From positions 1 through 38,069 of the forward strand of contig NZ_JAUXOD010000079.1 of assembly GCF_030682515.1 (NCBI RefSeq): a stretch of 38,069 bases of DNA. Direction: 5' to 3'. Each line of letters starts with the position of its first letter. Position 1 is the first letter of the stretch. Below, in pieces: positions 27,742 to 34,692 of the stretch. The stretch is from Hoeflea sp. GTDB lineage: Bacteria; Pseudomonadota; Alphaproteobacteria; Rhizobiales; Rhizobiaceae. Under the pieces are notes generated by a model that made no database searches, had not been told where the DNA came from, and saw only the letters and a list, made by a program, of their open reading frames with translations. The position numbers were made by a program, and so were the translations under genes.

Positions 27742-28377
27742 CTACACCAGGCCATGTTGGGCCGCCCCGATCGTGATGGCGGCGAAGAAGCAGGCAGAGG
27801 CGGCGATGACGAACCCATGCCAGATGGCGGTCGAGAACTTCATCCTCTTGGCGGCGTAGAACACCACGCCCACGGTGTAGAGCAACCCGCCGGCGATGAT
27901 GAAGCCGATCGGCACCTCCGACCACGCGGACCAGATCAGCACGATGCTCATCCAGCCCATGATCAGGTACAGCGCCGGGCCCATGCGGCCAGGCGTGCGC
28001 CAGAACAACAGCTTGAGCGTGATGCCGAGGATCGCCAGGGCCCAGACAATGCCAAGCATCACATAGGCCAGGCCGCTGCCGATCATCGCCACCAGAGGCG
28101 TATAGGTACCGGCGATCTTCAGATAGATCGCCGCATGGTCGAGGCGCCGCAACACCGGCCGGATGCTTTCCCAGGGTGTCATGTGATAGAAGGCCGACGC
28201 CGCGAAAGTGGCGATCAGCGTGATCGCGTAGATGCCGATGGCCGTCATTTCCCAGGGCGAGGCCACCTGGCTGGACCAGACAAGCAGCAGCACGGCCCCG
28301 GAAACTGCGCCGATCAATCCGATGGCGTGCATGCTCCCGTCAGCAACCCGTTCCAACCTTGAATAATCCGGATACAT
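27742..28377 (-). CDS. Hemolysin III family (PAQR-like) membrane protein
   Basis: This 211-residue integral membrane protein has seven predicted helices. Family landmarks are the N-terminal ERVADGSMHAIGLIGAVSGA, the metal-site-like SAFYHMTPWESIRPVLRRLD with conserved serine and histidine, DHAAIYLKIAGTYTPL, and the C-terminal FSTAIWHGFVIAAS histidine. The family (YqfA/Hly-III, related to PAQR receptors) is named for a hemolysin claim, but its real function in most bacteria is unclear. The ATG at 28377 has GGAG ten bases upstream. Frame upstream to 28527 lacks family sequence. Confidence 0.9.
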   Translation of the reverse strand: MYPDYSRLERVADGSMHAIGLIGAVSGAVLLLVWSSQVASPWEMTAIGIYAITLIATFAASAFYHMTPWESIRPVLRRLDHAAIYLKIAGTYTPLVAMIGSGLAYVMLGIVWALAILGITLKLLFWRTPGRMGPALYLIMGWMSIVLIWSAWSEVPIGFIIAGGLLYTVGVVFYAAKRMKFSTAIWHGFVIAASACFFAAITIGAAQHGLV

Positions 28378-28734
28378 TCCTTTAAGTCTCCAAAACCCTG
28401 CATAGATACGACAAGACCCGCCCCGCGAAGGCAAGGACCAGGCGGGACGGTAACGGACTTGCCGTCGCCCGTCGAGGCGGCGAGGTGACGCGCTCCTGCC
28501 GCAATGGGCGCCGCCGCGCGCAGGCACCTTGATCTCCCGCAGGCGCGGTGGCGTGCAACACGCTCCCGGCGCGCCGGAAAGGCATCAGCCGCGCGCTTGT
28601 CGCCCCGCCATGGTTAACCGGACCTTGCCGCCGATTTTAACCACGCCCGGCGATGTATGAATGATCGGTAAAATCTTAGGCAGTCCGGCAAGGTCCCGGT
28701 AACAGTTTTGTCGCATTGTTTGCTCAACGTTTGG

Positions 28735-28810
28735 ATAGCTCAGCTCTCCACACCGTTGGTCAGCACAGATGCAGATTGTACGGGAACCCTCGCGGGTTCC
28801 CGTTTTTTTT
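28735..28810 (+). ncRNA. Candidate small RNA defined by an orphan terminator
   Basis: The 3' end is well defined by the terminator; the 5' end is a guess. A weak promoter-like pair TTGTCG (28710-28715) and TTGGAT (28733-28738), spaced 17 bases, would give a transcript of about 65-70 bases. The region between contains GCTCAGCTCTCCACACC and GTTGGTCAGC. I do not recognise it as a known Rfam alphaproteobacterial small-RNA family. It could alternatively be longer or be a remnant terminator. Confidence 0.45.
28781..28810 (+). terminator. Strong rho-independent terminator without an upstream gene
   Basis: CGGGAACCC (28781-28789) and GGGTTCCCG (28794-28802) form a 9-bp perfect stem with a TCGC tetraloop, followed by eight T residues. 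The minus-strand orientation has no T-run after the stem, so it acts on plus-strand transcription. The nearest upstream plus-strand gene ends at 27156. Confidence 0.88.
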
Positions 28811-28848
28811 GGCCAGCCAGCCGCCGTCCCCGGCGGTCGCAGGTGCGG

Positions 28849-31800
28849 TCAGTCGGCCAGCACCCGCTGCGGCGGGAACGAGATCGAGACCAGGGTTCCT
28901 TCGCTCGGCGTCGAGACGATGTCGAACTGGGCGCGGTTGGCCTCCACCATTGCCTTGGTCAAGGGCAGGCCGAGCCCGGTGCCGTCGCCGCGCTGCCTTG
29001 GGCCCGGTCCGACCTGGCCGAACGGCTTCATCGCCTGCTCGAGTTCCTTGCGGTTCATGCCGATGCCGGTATCGCGGATGCGGATGATGACGTTGCCCGA
29101 GGGCTCGTAGGAGGTGGAGACCACGATCTGTCCGCCCGAGGGGGTGAAGCGGATGGCGTTGGACAGGAGATTGAGCGCGATCTGCTTGATCGAGCGCCGG
29201 TCGGCCACCACTTCCGGCACGCTCGCCGACAGGCTGGTGCGGATGATCACCCGCTGGCTGTTGGCCATCGGCTGCAGCAGCGAGACGCTTTCGGCCAGAT
29301 GCTCGTTGAGCGAGACGGCGACGAACTCCATCTGCTCCTGGCCGGCTTCGATCTTGGAGATGTCCAGCAGGTCATTGACGATGTCGAGCACATGCTTGCC
29401 CGAACTGCCGATGTCATGGGCATATTCGAGATAGCGCGGGCTGCCGATCGGGCCGAAGCGTTCCTCCACCATCATCTCGGAAAAGCCGATGATGGCGTTG
29501 AGCGGCGTGCGGATCTCGTGGCTGACGCGCGCCAGGAAATCCGACTTGTGCGAATTGGCGGTCTCGGCGGCGCGCTTGGCGGTGCGCAGCTCCTCCTCGG
29601 TCCGCTTCCACTGGGTGATGTCGCGCAACACCGCGCAGAAGCCGTTCGAGCCCGACAGCCGGCCGATGGTCATGAACAGCGGCAGGAAGCCGCCCGAGGC
29701 CTCGCGGCCGATCACTTCGCGCCCGTCATTGAGCACGCTGGAGACGCCGTGGTCGGCGAGACCGGAGACATAGTCCATCACCGCGCGCTGGCTCTCATGG
29801 GCAAACAGCATGGCGAAGGGTTGGCCCTGGGTTTCGCCTTCGTCATAGTTGAACAGCGCGCAGGCCGATCCGTTCATCGAGCGGATGGTGCCGTCATTGT
29901 CGAGAATGACGACGCCGTCGGTGGCTGTCTCCAGGATGGAGCGGAGTTCCTGCGTCTCGATCTTGAGCGCGGCCGCCTGATCCACCGCGGCGTTGAGTTC
30001 GCCGGCCCGGGGCGAGGGCGCCTCGGGTTCAGCGGTCTCGGCCAGCGCCTCGGCTTCAGCCGGGGTGATCGCTGCCATGTTCGGCCCGGGCGAGACGGCC
30101 TCCGCCGGCGACAGCGCCAAAAGCAGCGCCTGGCCGTCGCCCCAGTTGACCGACCTCAGCCGGGCGTTGACCTTCAGCGTCCCGCCATCGGCGCGCCGGA
30201 TGATCATGCCGCCGTCGCCCATGTCGCGCTCGTCGGAGCGGTCGAGCAGGTGGTCGAGCCCGCCATCCGCGCCAAGCTCGGCGAGCGAGCCATAGCCGGT
30301 GAGGTCGAGGAATTCGGCATTGGCGTGGATCAGTTCATCGCCCGCATGCACCAGCAGGGCCGCGGGAATGGCGTCGACCAGGCCGGCATCGAGGCCGGTC
30401 TGCATCACCTGCCTTGCGGGCAGCGCGAAGGCTGAGGGCATGGGCTCGCTCAGCGGGGCTTCAATCCAGTCGGCATCCTCAGGCGGCGTCCCGGACGCAC
30501 TCTCCGCGGCATCGTCCGGCAGGTCTTCCGCATGGTGATCTATTGGCGCTTCGGCTGATGTTGCGGCGTCCGCGGTGTTGCGGGCTTCGTCATCGGCAGC
30601 AGAGTCCGCGTCCACCGCGGATGCGTCAGGTCCGGCGGTGAAATCGATCTCGATGTCGCCCGGCGCGGGCGACTGGCGCTTGCCGAAGGCCGGGCGCTCG
30701 TCCTGCTGCACCGGTGCGGCGGACTCCGCGTCCGCCGTTTCCGTACCAAGGTGCGATGCTTCCGTCGTCAGCCGCGCGCCGATTTCCTTGAACGCCGCCT
30801 GTTCGCCCGGCGACAATCCGTCGCGCGGCCGCGCCCTGCGCGCTTCCAGGTCGATGATCTTGTCGCTGTCGCGCCGCATCGGGGTTTCGACCAGCCGGAT
30901 GGCCGGCCGCTCGCCCCGGAACGGGTCTTCCGCGTCGGCGTAAGCCTCGCCGGTTTCGTCCGAACCGTCGTCGTCAACTGTGTCGTAATCCTCATCCCCG
31001 GGCTCGTCCGAGCGGTCCATCAGGGAAAGCTCCTCGATGTCGCGTTCAAGACTGCGCATCTCGAGATCGGCTTCATCCTCGGCGCTCAGCATGGTCGAGC
31101 CGGACCCGCCGGAGAAACCCGCCTCGCTGTCGTCGGCTCCCGCGCGGGCCTCGTCGCGGGGGGACTGGTCCATCGTCCTGAGCCGCGCGCCCGGGACCAG
31201 GGCAAGCCCCAGCGCCTCGGGGTCTTCCCGGGTTTCGCCCATCCGCACGATGCCGAAGCCGCGGAAGCCGTCGAACTGACGGTCGCGGGTGTAGGTCGGC
31301 AGGGCTGCCAGATCCACCGGCGTGACCAGCGAGGTGCCCTGGATCGGCCAGTAGACCGTCTTGCCCGACCAGGTGTCGCGGCGGTTCAGGAGGTCGGCGA
31401 TCACATGATCCGGGTCGAGATTGAACACCCGCGCCAGGTCCGGAAAGCTGCGGCCGACAATGTCGGCGGAATGCGGCCCGACGGCTGCGGCGAACTCGGG
31501 CGAGACGTCGCTGAACTTGCCGTCGCGGCTGATCTTCCAGACGAACCGAACCGGCTTGCTGTTGGCGTCGAACCGGAAGCCGTGCCCGGCCGCGGCGGAG
31601 TCCTCAGGAGGGGAGGCCGGGGCGAGGTCCTCGGTGACTGCGTGGCCCGCATCGGCCAGATCCGCCTCACCGGCCGACAGATCGGTTTCATCCGCCGGGG
31701 CACTCGTTTCGGCAGCGCCGGAGGTTTCGAGCAATGCCGGCGCCGTGTCCGGGTCGGCACCACGATCAGCGTCCCGGTCCATGTCGTCATCGGCCTTCGG

Positions 31801-33171
31801 ACCCGTATCCGAGTCATGGGCGGCCCCTTGCTCCGGCGCTTCCGCGTGCGCCGCTTGATCCTGCCAATCCTCGTGCACCGGGTGCGTGGGCTCGTCGGCC
31901 ATGGTGTCGGCATCATCCGCCTTGGGTGATGCGTCGTCTGGACCGGACTCCACCGACTTCGCCGGGCCCGTGTCGTGATCGGCGGGGATATCCGCCGCCT
32001 TGTCGGTGCGGTGATCGGGCTGGAAGCCCGTGTCGTGATCGGCGTCGGTCCGGGCAGCGGCGTCGGTGTCGAGATTGCGCGCATCGGCGAAGGGCAGGGG
32101 GACACTGTCCGCACGCGCCTCGTCGGCGCGCAGCTTTGCCAGCCGCGCGTTGAGTTCGTCGCGGATCCGGCTGGTGTCGAACCGGACGGGCTGGTAGGCG
32201 GCCTTCGTGGCGGCGGGCTCACGGCTCCCGGTGGCGTCGTCGTCCGGTTCGCCCTCGCTGGCCGCGTCGTCGCCGCTCAAGGAGGCCGCGTCGCCCTCGT
32301 CCATGCCAGCCGAGCCGTCCATGGCTTCCGGTTCAAGATCCGCCGCCTCGTCCGTGCTGCCGGTCTCCGGCTCAAGGCCAACGTCGCTGTCGACCGCAAT
32401 CCCGGCAGCCGGGGCAGTCGTCGTTTCGGACGCGGTGTCCTCCGCCTGCGCTGTCTCGCCAGGGTATGCCGCGGAAAGATCTCCGGTCTCGTCCTCCGGC
32501 TCGTCGAACGAGGCCGGTTCCACGGCAAACAGAAGATGCAGCGCCGGATCGTCGGCGAGCCTGCCCATGGCGGTGGGCACCGGTCCGCTGCGCGCCTCGG
32601 TCATGCGCTTGACCAGGCGGTCGGCTTCGCCCGCCACATCGGCGATCATCAGGGCGATGTCGTCCGCGGCTAGGCCGATCGCCTCGAACGTGCTCGAGGC
32701 TGCAAGCACCTTGCCGTCGCCGTCCACCACCCCGACATGGGTGCCGGTGCCTTCGAACCCGGAAATGATCTGGCGCGCACGGGCGCCCGGCGGCAGGATC
32801 TGCGCGGCCTGGCTCACCAGGAGCAGCGCCTGTGCGCCGTCCGGCAGGGTGATGTCCTCCAGGGTCGCCGGCGTCATCGATCGCGCAAATCCCGACGACA
32901 GCCGCATCATGAAGCCCTGCGGCCTGCCGGTGCGGCGCAGGCCGCTGAGCGCGCTTTCGATCTGTCGCCGCGTCGCGGTCTGGCCGGCGAGGCCTTCATC
33001 CAGCGCATCGTAGATATTGCCGAAGCCGAACAGATGGGCAGCCGCGCCATTGGCCCACAGCAGCTCTCCGAGGTCCGCGCTCAGCACCGCAACCGCGTCG
33101 CCGCTGGCGAAGCGGTCCCGGATCGAGGCGTGAACGGCCAGATCTATGAACGGATAAAGATGCGCCTGCAT
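28849..33171 (-). CDS. Multi-PAS sensor histidine kinase, PdhS/PleC/DivJ-like
   Basis: This 1440-residue kinase has no clear membrane helix, so it is probably cytoplasmic. A PAS-like domain is at about 20-140. A long acidic, alanine- and aspartate-rich linker spans about 225-530. A second PAS-like domain is at about 535-650, and another acidic region at 680-900. PAS domains follow at about 925-1020 and 1070-1195. The HisKA domain has DFLARVSHEIRTPLNAIIGF, with the phospho-histidine near residue 1217. The ATPase domain has NLLSNAIRFTPSGG, DTGIGM and GTGLGLPL. This catalytic part closely resembles PdhS-family kinases that act on DivK and steer CtrA in Brucella and Sinorhizobium. A perfect CtrA box lies 49 bases upstream of the start. 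Which PdhS-family member it is cannot be decided here. Confidence 0.9.
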   Translation of the reverse strand: MQAHLYPFIDLAVHASIRDRFASGDAVAVLSADLGELLWANGAAAHLFGFGNIYDALDEGLAGQTATRRQIESALSGLRRTGRPQGFMMRLSSGFARSMTPATLEDITLPDGAQALLLVSQAAQILPPGARARQIISGFEGTGTHVGVVDGDGKVLAASSTFEAIGLAADDIALMIADVAGEADRLVKRMTEARSGPVPTAMGRLADDPALHLLFAVEPASFDEPEDETGDLSAAYPGETAQAEDTASETTTAPAAGIAVDSDVGLEPETGSTDEAADLEPEAMDGSAGMDEGDAASLSGDDAASEGEPDDDATGSREPAATKAAYQPVRFDTSRIRDELNARLAKLRADEARADSVPLPFADARNLDTDAAARTDADHDTGFQPDHRTDKAADIPADHDTGPAKSVESGPDDASPKADDADTMADEPTHPVHEDWQDQAAHAEAPEQGAAHDSDTGPKADDDMDRDADRGADPDTAPALLETSGAAETSAPADETDLSAGEADLADAGHAVTEDLAPASPPEDSAAAGHGFRFDANSKPVRFVWKISRDGKFSDVSPEFAAAVGPHSADIVGRSFPDLARVFNLDPDHVIADLLNRRDTWSGKTVYWPIQGTSLVTPVDLAALPTYTRDRQFDGFRGFGIVRMGETREDPEALGLALVPGARLRTMDQSPRDEARAGADDSEAGFSGGSGSTMLSAEDEADLEMRSLERDIEELSLMDRSDEPGDEDYDTVDDDGSDETGEAYADAEDPFRGERPAIRLVETPMRRDSDKIIDLEARRARPRDGLSPGEQAAFKEIGARLTTEASHLGTETADAESAAPVQQDERPAFGKRQSPAPGDIEIDFTAGPDASAVDADSAADDEARNTADAATSAEAPIDHHAEDLPDDAAESASGTPPEDADWIEAPLSEPMPSAFALPARQVMQTGLDAGLVDAIPAALLVHAGDELIHANAEFLDLTGYGSLAELGADGGLDHLLDRSDERDMGDGGMIIRRADGGTLKVNARLRSVNWGDGQALLLALSPAEAVSPGPNMAAITPAEAEALAETAEPEAPSPRAGELNAAVDQAAALKIETQELRSILETATDGVVILDNDGTIRSMNGSACALFNYDEGETQGQPFAMLFAHESQRAVMDYVSGLADHGVSSVLNDGREVIGREASGGFLPLFMTIGRLSGSNGFCAVLRDITQWKRTEEELRTAKRAAETANSHKSDFLARVSHEIRTPLNAIIGFSEMMVEERFGPIGSPRYLEYAHDIGSSGKHVLDIVNDLLDISKIEAGQEQMEFVAVSLNEHLAESVSLLQPMANSQRVIIRTSLSASVPEVVADRRSIKQIALNLLSNAIRFTPSGGQIVVSTSYEPSGNVIIRIRDTGIGMNRKELEQAMKPFGQVGPGPRQRGDGTGLGLPLTKAMVEANRAQFDIVSTPSEGTLVSISFPPQRVLAD
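31966..32044. repeat. In-frame decaying tandem repeat in the kinase linker
   Basis: GCCCGTGTCGTGATCGGCG occurs exactly at 31966-31984 and 32026-32044. A degenerate copy beginning TGTCGGTGCGGTGATCGG starts at 32001, so the unit period is 30 bases. In the protein this gives DHDTG, DHRTD and DHDTG at ten-residue spacing, within the acidic linker. Confidence 0.7.
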
Positions 33172-33219
33172 GGGCTGGATTCCAGTTTTGGCCAGATCTT
33201 GCCCTTTGTACGGGCGTAT

Positions 33220-33234
33220 TAAGGTTTAATTAAT
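33220..33234. promoter_or_regulatory. CtrA box upstream of the histidine kinase
   Basis: TTAA (33220-33223), seven bases, TTAA (33231-33234) is a perfect TTAA-N7-TTAA match to the CtrA recognition sequence of alphaproteobacteria. It lies 49 bases upstream of the kinase start and about 180 bases upstream of the phasin. Binding is inferred from the consensus. Confidence 0.65.
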
Positions 33235-33305
33235 AGCTTTCGCGCGGTCGGCGGTCCAGCAAACCCCGGTTCCGCAGGGGCAATTTGTGAAGAAAAGGTT
33301 AACGC

Positions 33306-33341
33306 ATGGTGCGTTGCACAATATATGTTGCAATGCACCAT
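33306..33341. promoter_or_regulatory. Twin PhaR-like sites on the phasin promoter
   Basis: ATGGTGCGTTGCA (33306-33318) and TGCAATGCACCAT (33329-33341) are inverted copies matching at 12 of 13 positions, ten bases apart. Read on the appropriate strand, both fit TGCRNYGCASMA, the consensus I recall for Bradyrhizobium PhaR. The right copy overlaps the proposed -35 box, as expected for repression of a phasin gene. Confidence 0.6.
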
Positions 33342-33356
33342 AACCCGTGCTATGGT
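33328..33356 (+). promoter_or_regulatory. Phasin gene promoter
   Basis: TTGCAA (33328-33333) and TATGGT (33351-33356) are spaced by 17 bases, giving a start near 33363 and a leader of about 50 bases. The leader ends in a strong ribosome site, AAGGAG. Confidence 0.6.
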
Positions 33357-33413
33357 CCCTTTGAAATCGAAACGGGGCCGCGACGGTCCCAAGAAACTTC
33401 AAGGAGAAGTGAC

Positions 33414-33869
33414 ATGGCGACCAAGAAAACCGCAACCGCAGACGTTTTTGAATTCCCAGCATTCGACATGACCAAGATGGCCGATGGCTACCGCGAAATG
33501 GCCGACAAGTCGGTCAACCAGACCAAGGAAGCCTATGCCAAGGCCAAGGTCGCTGCCGAAGACGCCACCAAGGCGATCGAAACCACGCTCGAAACCGCCC
33601 AGGCCGGCACTGTCGAACTGAGCCTCAAGGCCATCGACGCAGCCCGCGGCAATGTCGAGCATTCGCTGTCGCACATGGAAGCCCTGCTCGGCGTCAAGTC
33701 GGTCGCCCAGATGATCGAACTGCAGACGAGCTTCTTCCGCAAGCAGGCCGAGATGATGGTCGACCAGACCAAGATGATGCAGGAAGCCGCCAAGAAGCTG
33801 GTGGAAGACGTGTCCAAGCCGGTCAAGACCGTTGCCGAAAAGGCCATGAGCGAAATCAAGGCTGCCTGA
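33414..33869 (+). CDS. Phasin family protein
   Basis: This 151-residue helical protein is expected to coat polyhydroxybutyrate granules. The sequence is rich in alanine, lysine and glutamate. It carries the phasin pattern: FEFPAFDMTKMADGYREMAD near the start, SLKAIDAARGNVEHSLSHME in the middle, then KSVAQMIELQTSFFRKQAEM and a C-terminal KPVKTVAEKAMSEIK. The ATG at 33414 has AAGGAG ten bases upstream. It has its own promoter with PhaR-like sites and its own terminator at 33901, so it is a single-gene transcript. Phasins are usually abundant, which fits the strong signals. Confidence 0.92.
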   Translation: MATKKTATADVFEFPAFDMTKMADGYREMADKSVNQTKEAYAKAKVAAEDATKAIETTLETAQAGTVELSLKAIDAARGNVEHSLSHMEALLGVKSVAQMIELQTSFFRKQAEMMVDQTKMMQEAAKKLVEDVSKPVKTVAEKAMSEIKAA

Positions 33870-33900
33870 TTTCGCCCACCCGCGACACTGAAGACAAGCC

Positions 33901-33931
33901 AAGGCCGGATCCCGTATCCGGCCTTTTGCTT
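33901..33931 (+). terminator. Terminator of the phasin gene
   Basis: AAGGCCGGAT (33901-33910) and ATCCGGCCTT (33916-33925) form a 10-bp stem with a five-base loop, and the sequence continues TTGCTTT. It lies 31 bases after the phasin stop codon. Confidence 0.85.
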
Positions 33932-34051
33932 TGCGGGTTTCTGCCCACCCCAAAATGACCCGGTCGGGGCAAAACCCTCTTGCAAAATCGCAACTGCCGC
34001 CGTATGTGAGCGGCAAGTGGCGGCCTGGACAGGATCCATGCCCCTTGATGT

Positions 34052-34128
34052 GCGGTTGTAGCTCAGTTGGTTAGAGCGCCGGATTGTGGATCCGGAGGTC
34101 GGTGGTTCGAGCCCACCCAATCGTACCA
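34052..34128 (+). tRNA. tRNA-His (GTG anticodon)
   Basis: The 77-base cloverleaf is complete with an encoded CCA. The anticodon stem CCGGA/TCCGG holds the loop TTGTGGA (anticodon GTG). The T arm is GGTGG-TTCGAGC-CCACC, and the D arm begins GCTCAGTTGG. The acceptor is GCGGTTG against CAATCGT with discriminator A73. The base before position 1 is T, so G-1 is not encoded. A73 and missing G-1 match the unusual tRNA-His known from many alphaproteobacteria. Confidence 0.95.
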
Positions 34129-34205
34129 TTTCCCTTGCAGGACTTGATGGTAAAGCGGGCACTCTCGGGTGCGCCCGCGCCGGCTCTCGACAGGATCTGA
34201 CCCGC

Positions 34206-34442
34206 TCAGAACGCCTTGAAGGTCAGGATCGTGTGCGTCCGCTCGATGCCGGGAATGGTGTGCACATTGTCGGCGATGAAGCGGCCGATATCGACGTCAT
34301 CCTCGATGTAGAACTTGGCCATCAGGTCGAACTGGCCGCTCACCGAGTAGATTTCGGACGCGATCTCGCGGTTGGCGATTTCCTCGGCCACCGGATAGGC
34401 CTGTCCGAGCTTGCATTGAAACTCCACGAAAAAACACTGCAT
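34206..34442 (-). CDS. Stand-alone Lrp/AsnC ligand-binding (RAM) domain protein
   Basis: This 78-residue protein consists only of the regulatory RAM domain of Lrp/AsnC regulators, without a DNA-binding domain. The start MQCFFVEFQCKLGQAYPVAE and the core IYSVSGQFDLMAKFYIEDD, ending in PGIERTHTILTFKAF, fit the domain. The ATG at 34442 has AAAGGAG seven bases upstream, so the gene truly starts here and is not a truncated regulator. Such proteins bind amino acids and oligomerise; some modulate full-length Lrp proteins. It is divergent from an amino-acid-type ABC transporter, but its function is not known. Confidence 0.85.
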   Translation of the reverse strand: MQCFFVEFQCKLGQAYPVAEEIANREIASEIYSVSGQFDLMAKFYIEDDVDIGRFIADNVHTIPGIERTHTILTFKAF

Positions 34443-34547
34443 CGCCGGTCTCCTTTGGTCTTCGCCTGTCTCTGTCCAGGCATCGCTGATCCCTCTTGGA
34501 ACCATGCCCGCGCGGCTTGTGCAAGGGGCCAATCCGGGCGGAAATAC

Positions 34548-34559
34548 TTTAAGCTTAAA
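34548..34559. promoter_or_regulatory. TTTAAGCTTAAA palindrome between the Lrp-domain gene and the transporter
   Basis: A perfect 12-bp AT-rich palindrome, 106 bases upstream of the Lrp-domain start and 134 bases upstream of the binding-protein gene. The shape suits MarR-type or Lrp-type regulators; the binder is unknown. Confidence 0.45.
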
Positions 34560-34692
34560 AAAAGCACTGGAATTCTCCGATTTGGCTGATAAGCTCACCC
34601 GGAACGGCCGACAAAGGGCCCGACGGGGATAATGTTGCAGGGAACGGACCGAAACAAGGCCGGCCCGGCATCAAACACAGAGAGGACATTCA

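Larger units (their letters stand above)
28378..28848. other. Intergenic region with a probable plus-strand small RNA
   Basis: The 471 bases lie between two minus-strand genes. The left part would hold the promoter of the hemolysin III gene; TTAACC occurs twice (28613-28618, 28636-28641). The right part ends in a strong plus-strand terminator at 28781-28810 with no plus-strand gene upstream. Open frames across the region run through the terminator and look spurious. Confidence 0.6.

Noticed and set aside
28708-30435. Plus-strand open frame of 575 codons at the end of the kinase gene
   Set aside because: It runs through the strong terminator at 28781-28810 and is antisense to conserved HisKA and ATPase motifs.
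33533-34162. Minus-strand frame containing a peptide with GLEPPTSGSTIRRSNQLSY
   Set aside because: This stretch is the antisense translation of the tRNA-His gene, a well-known false gene call.
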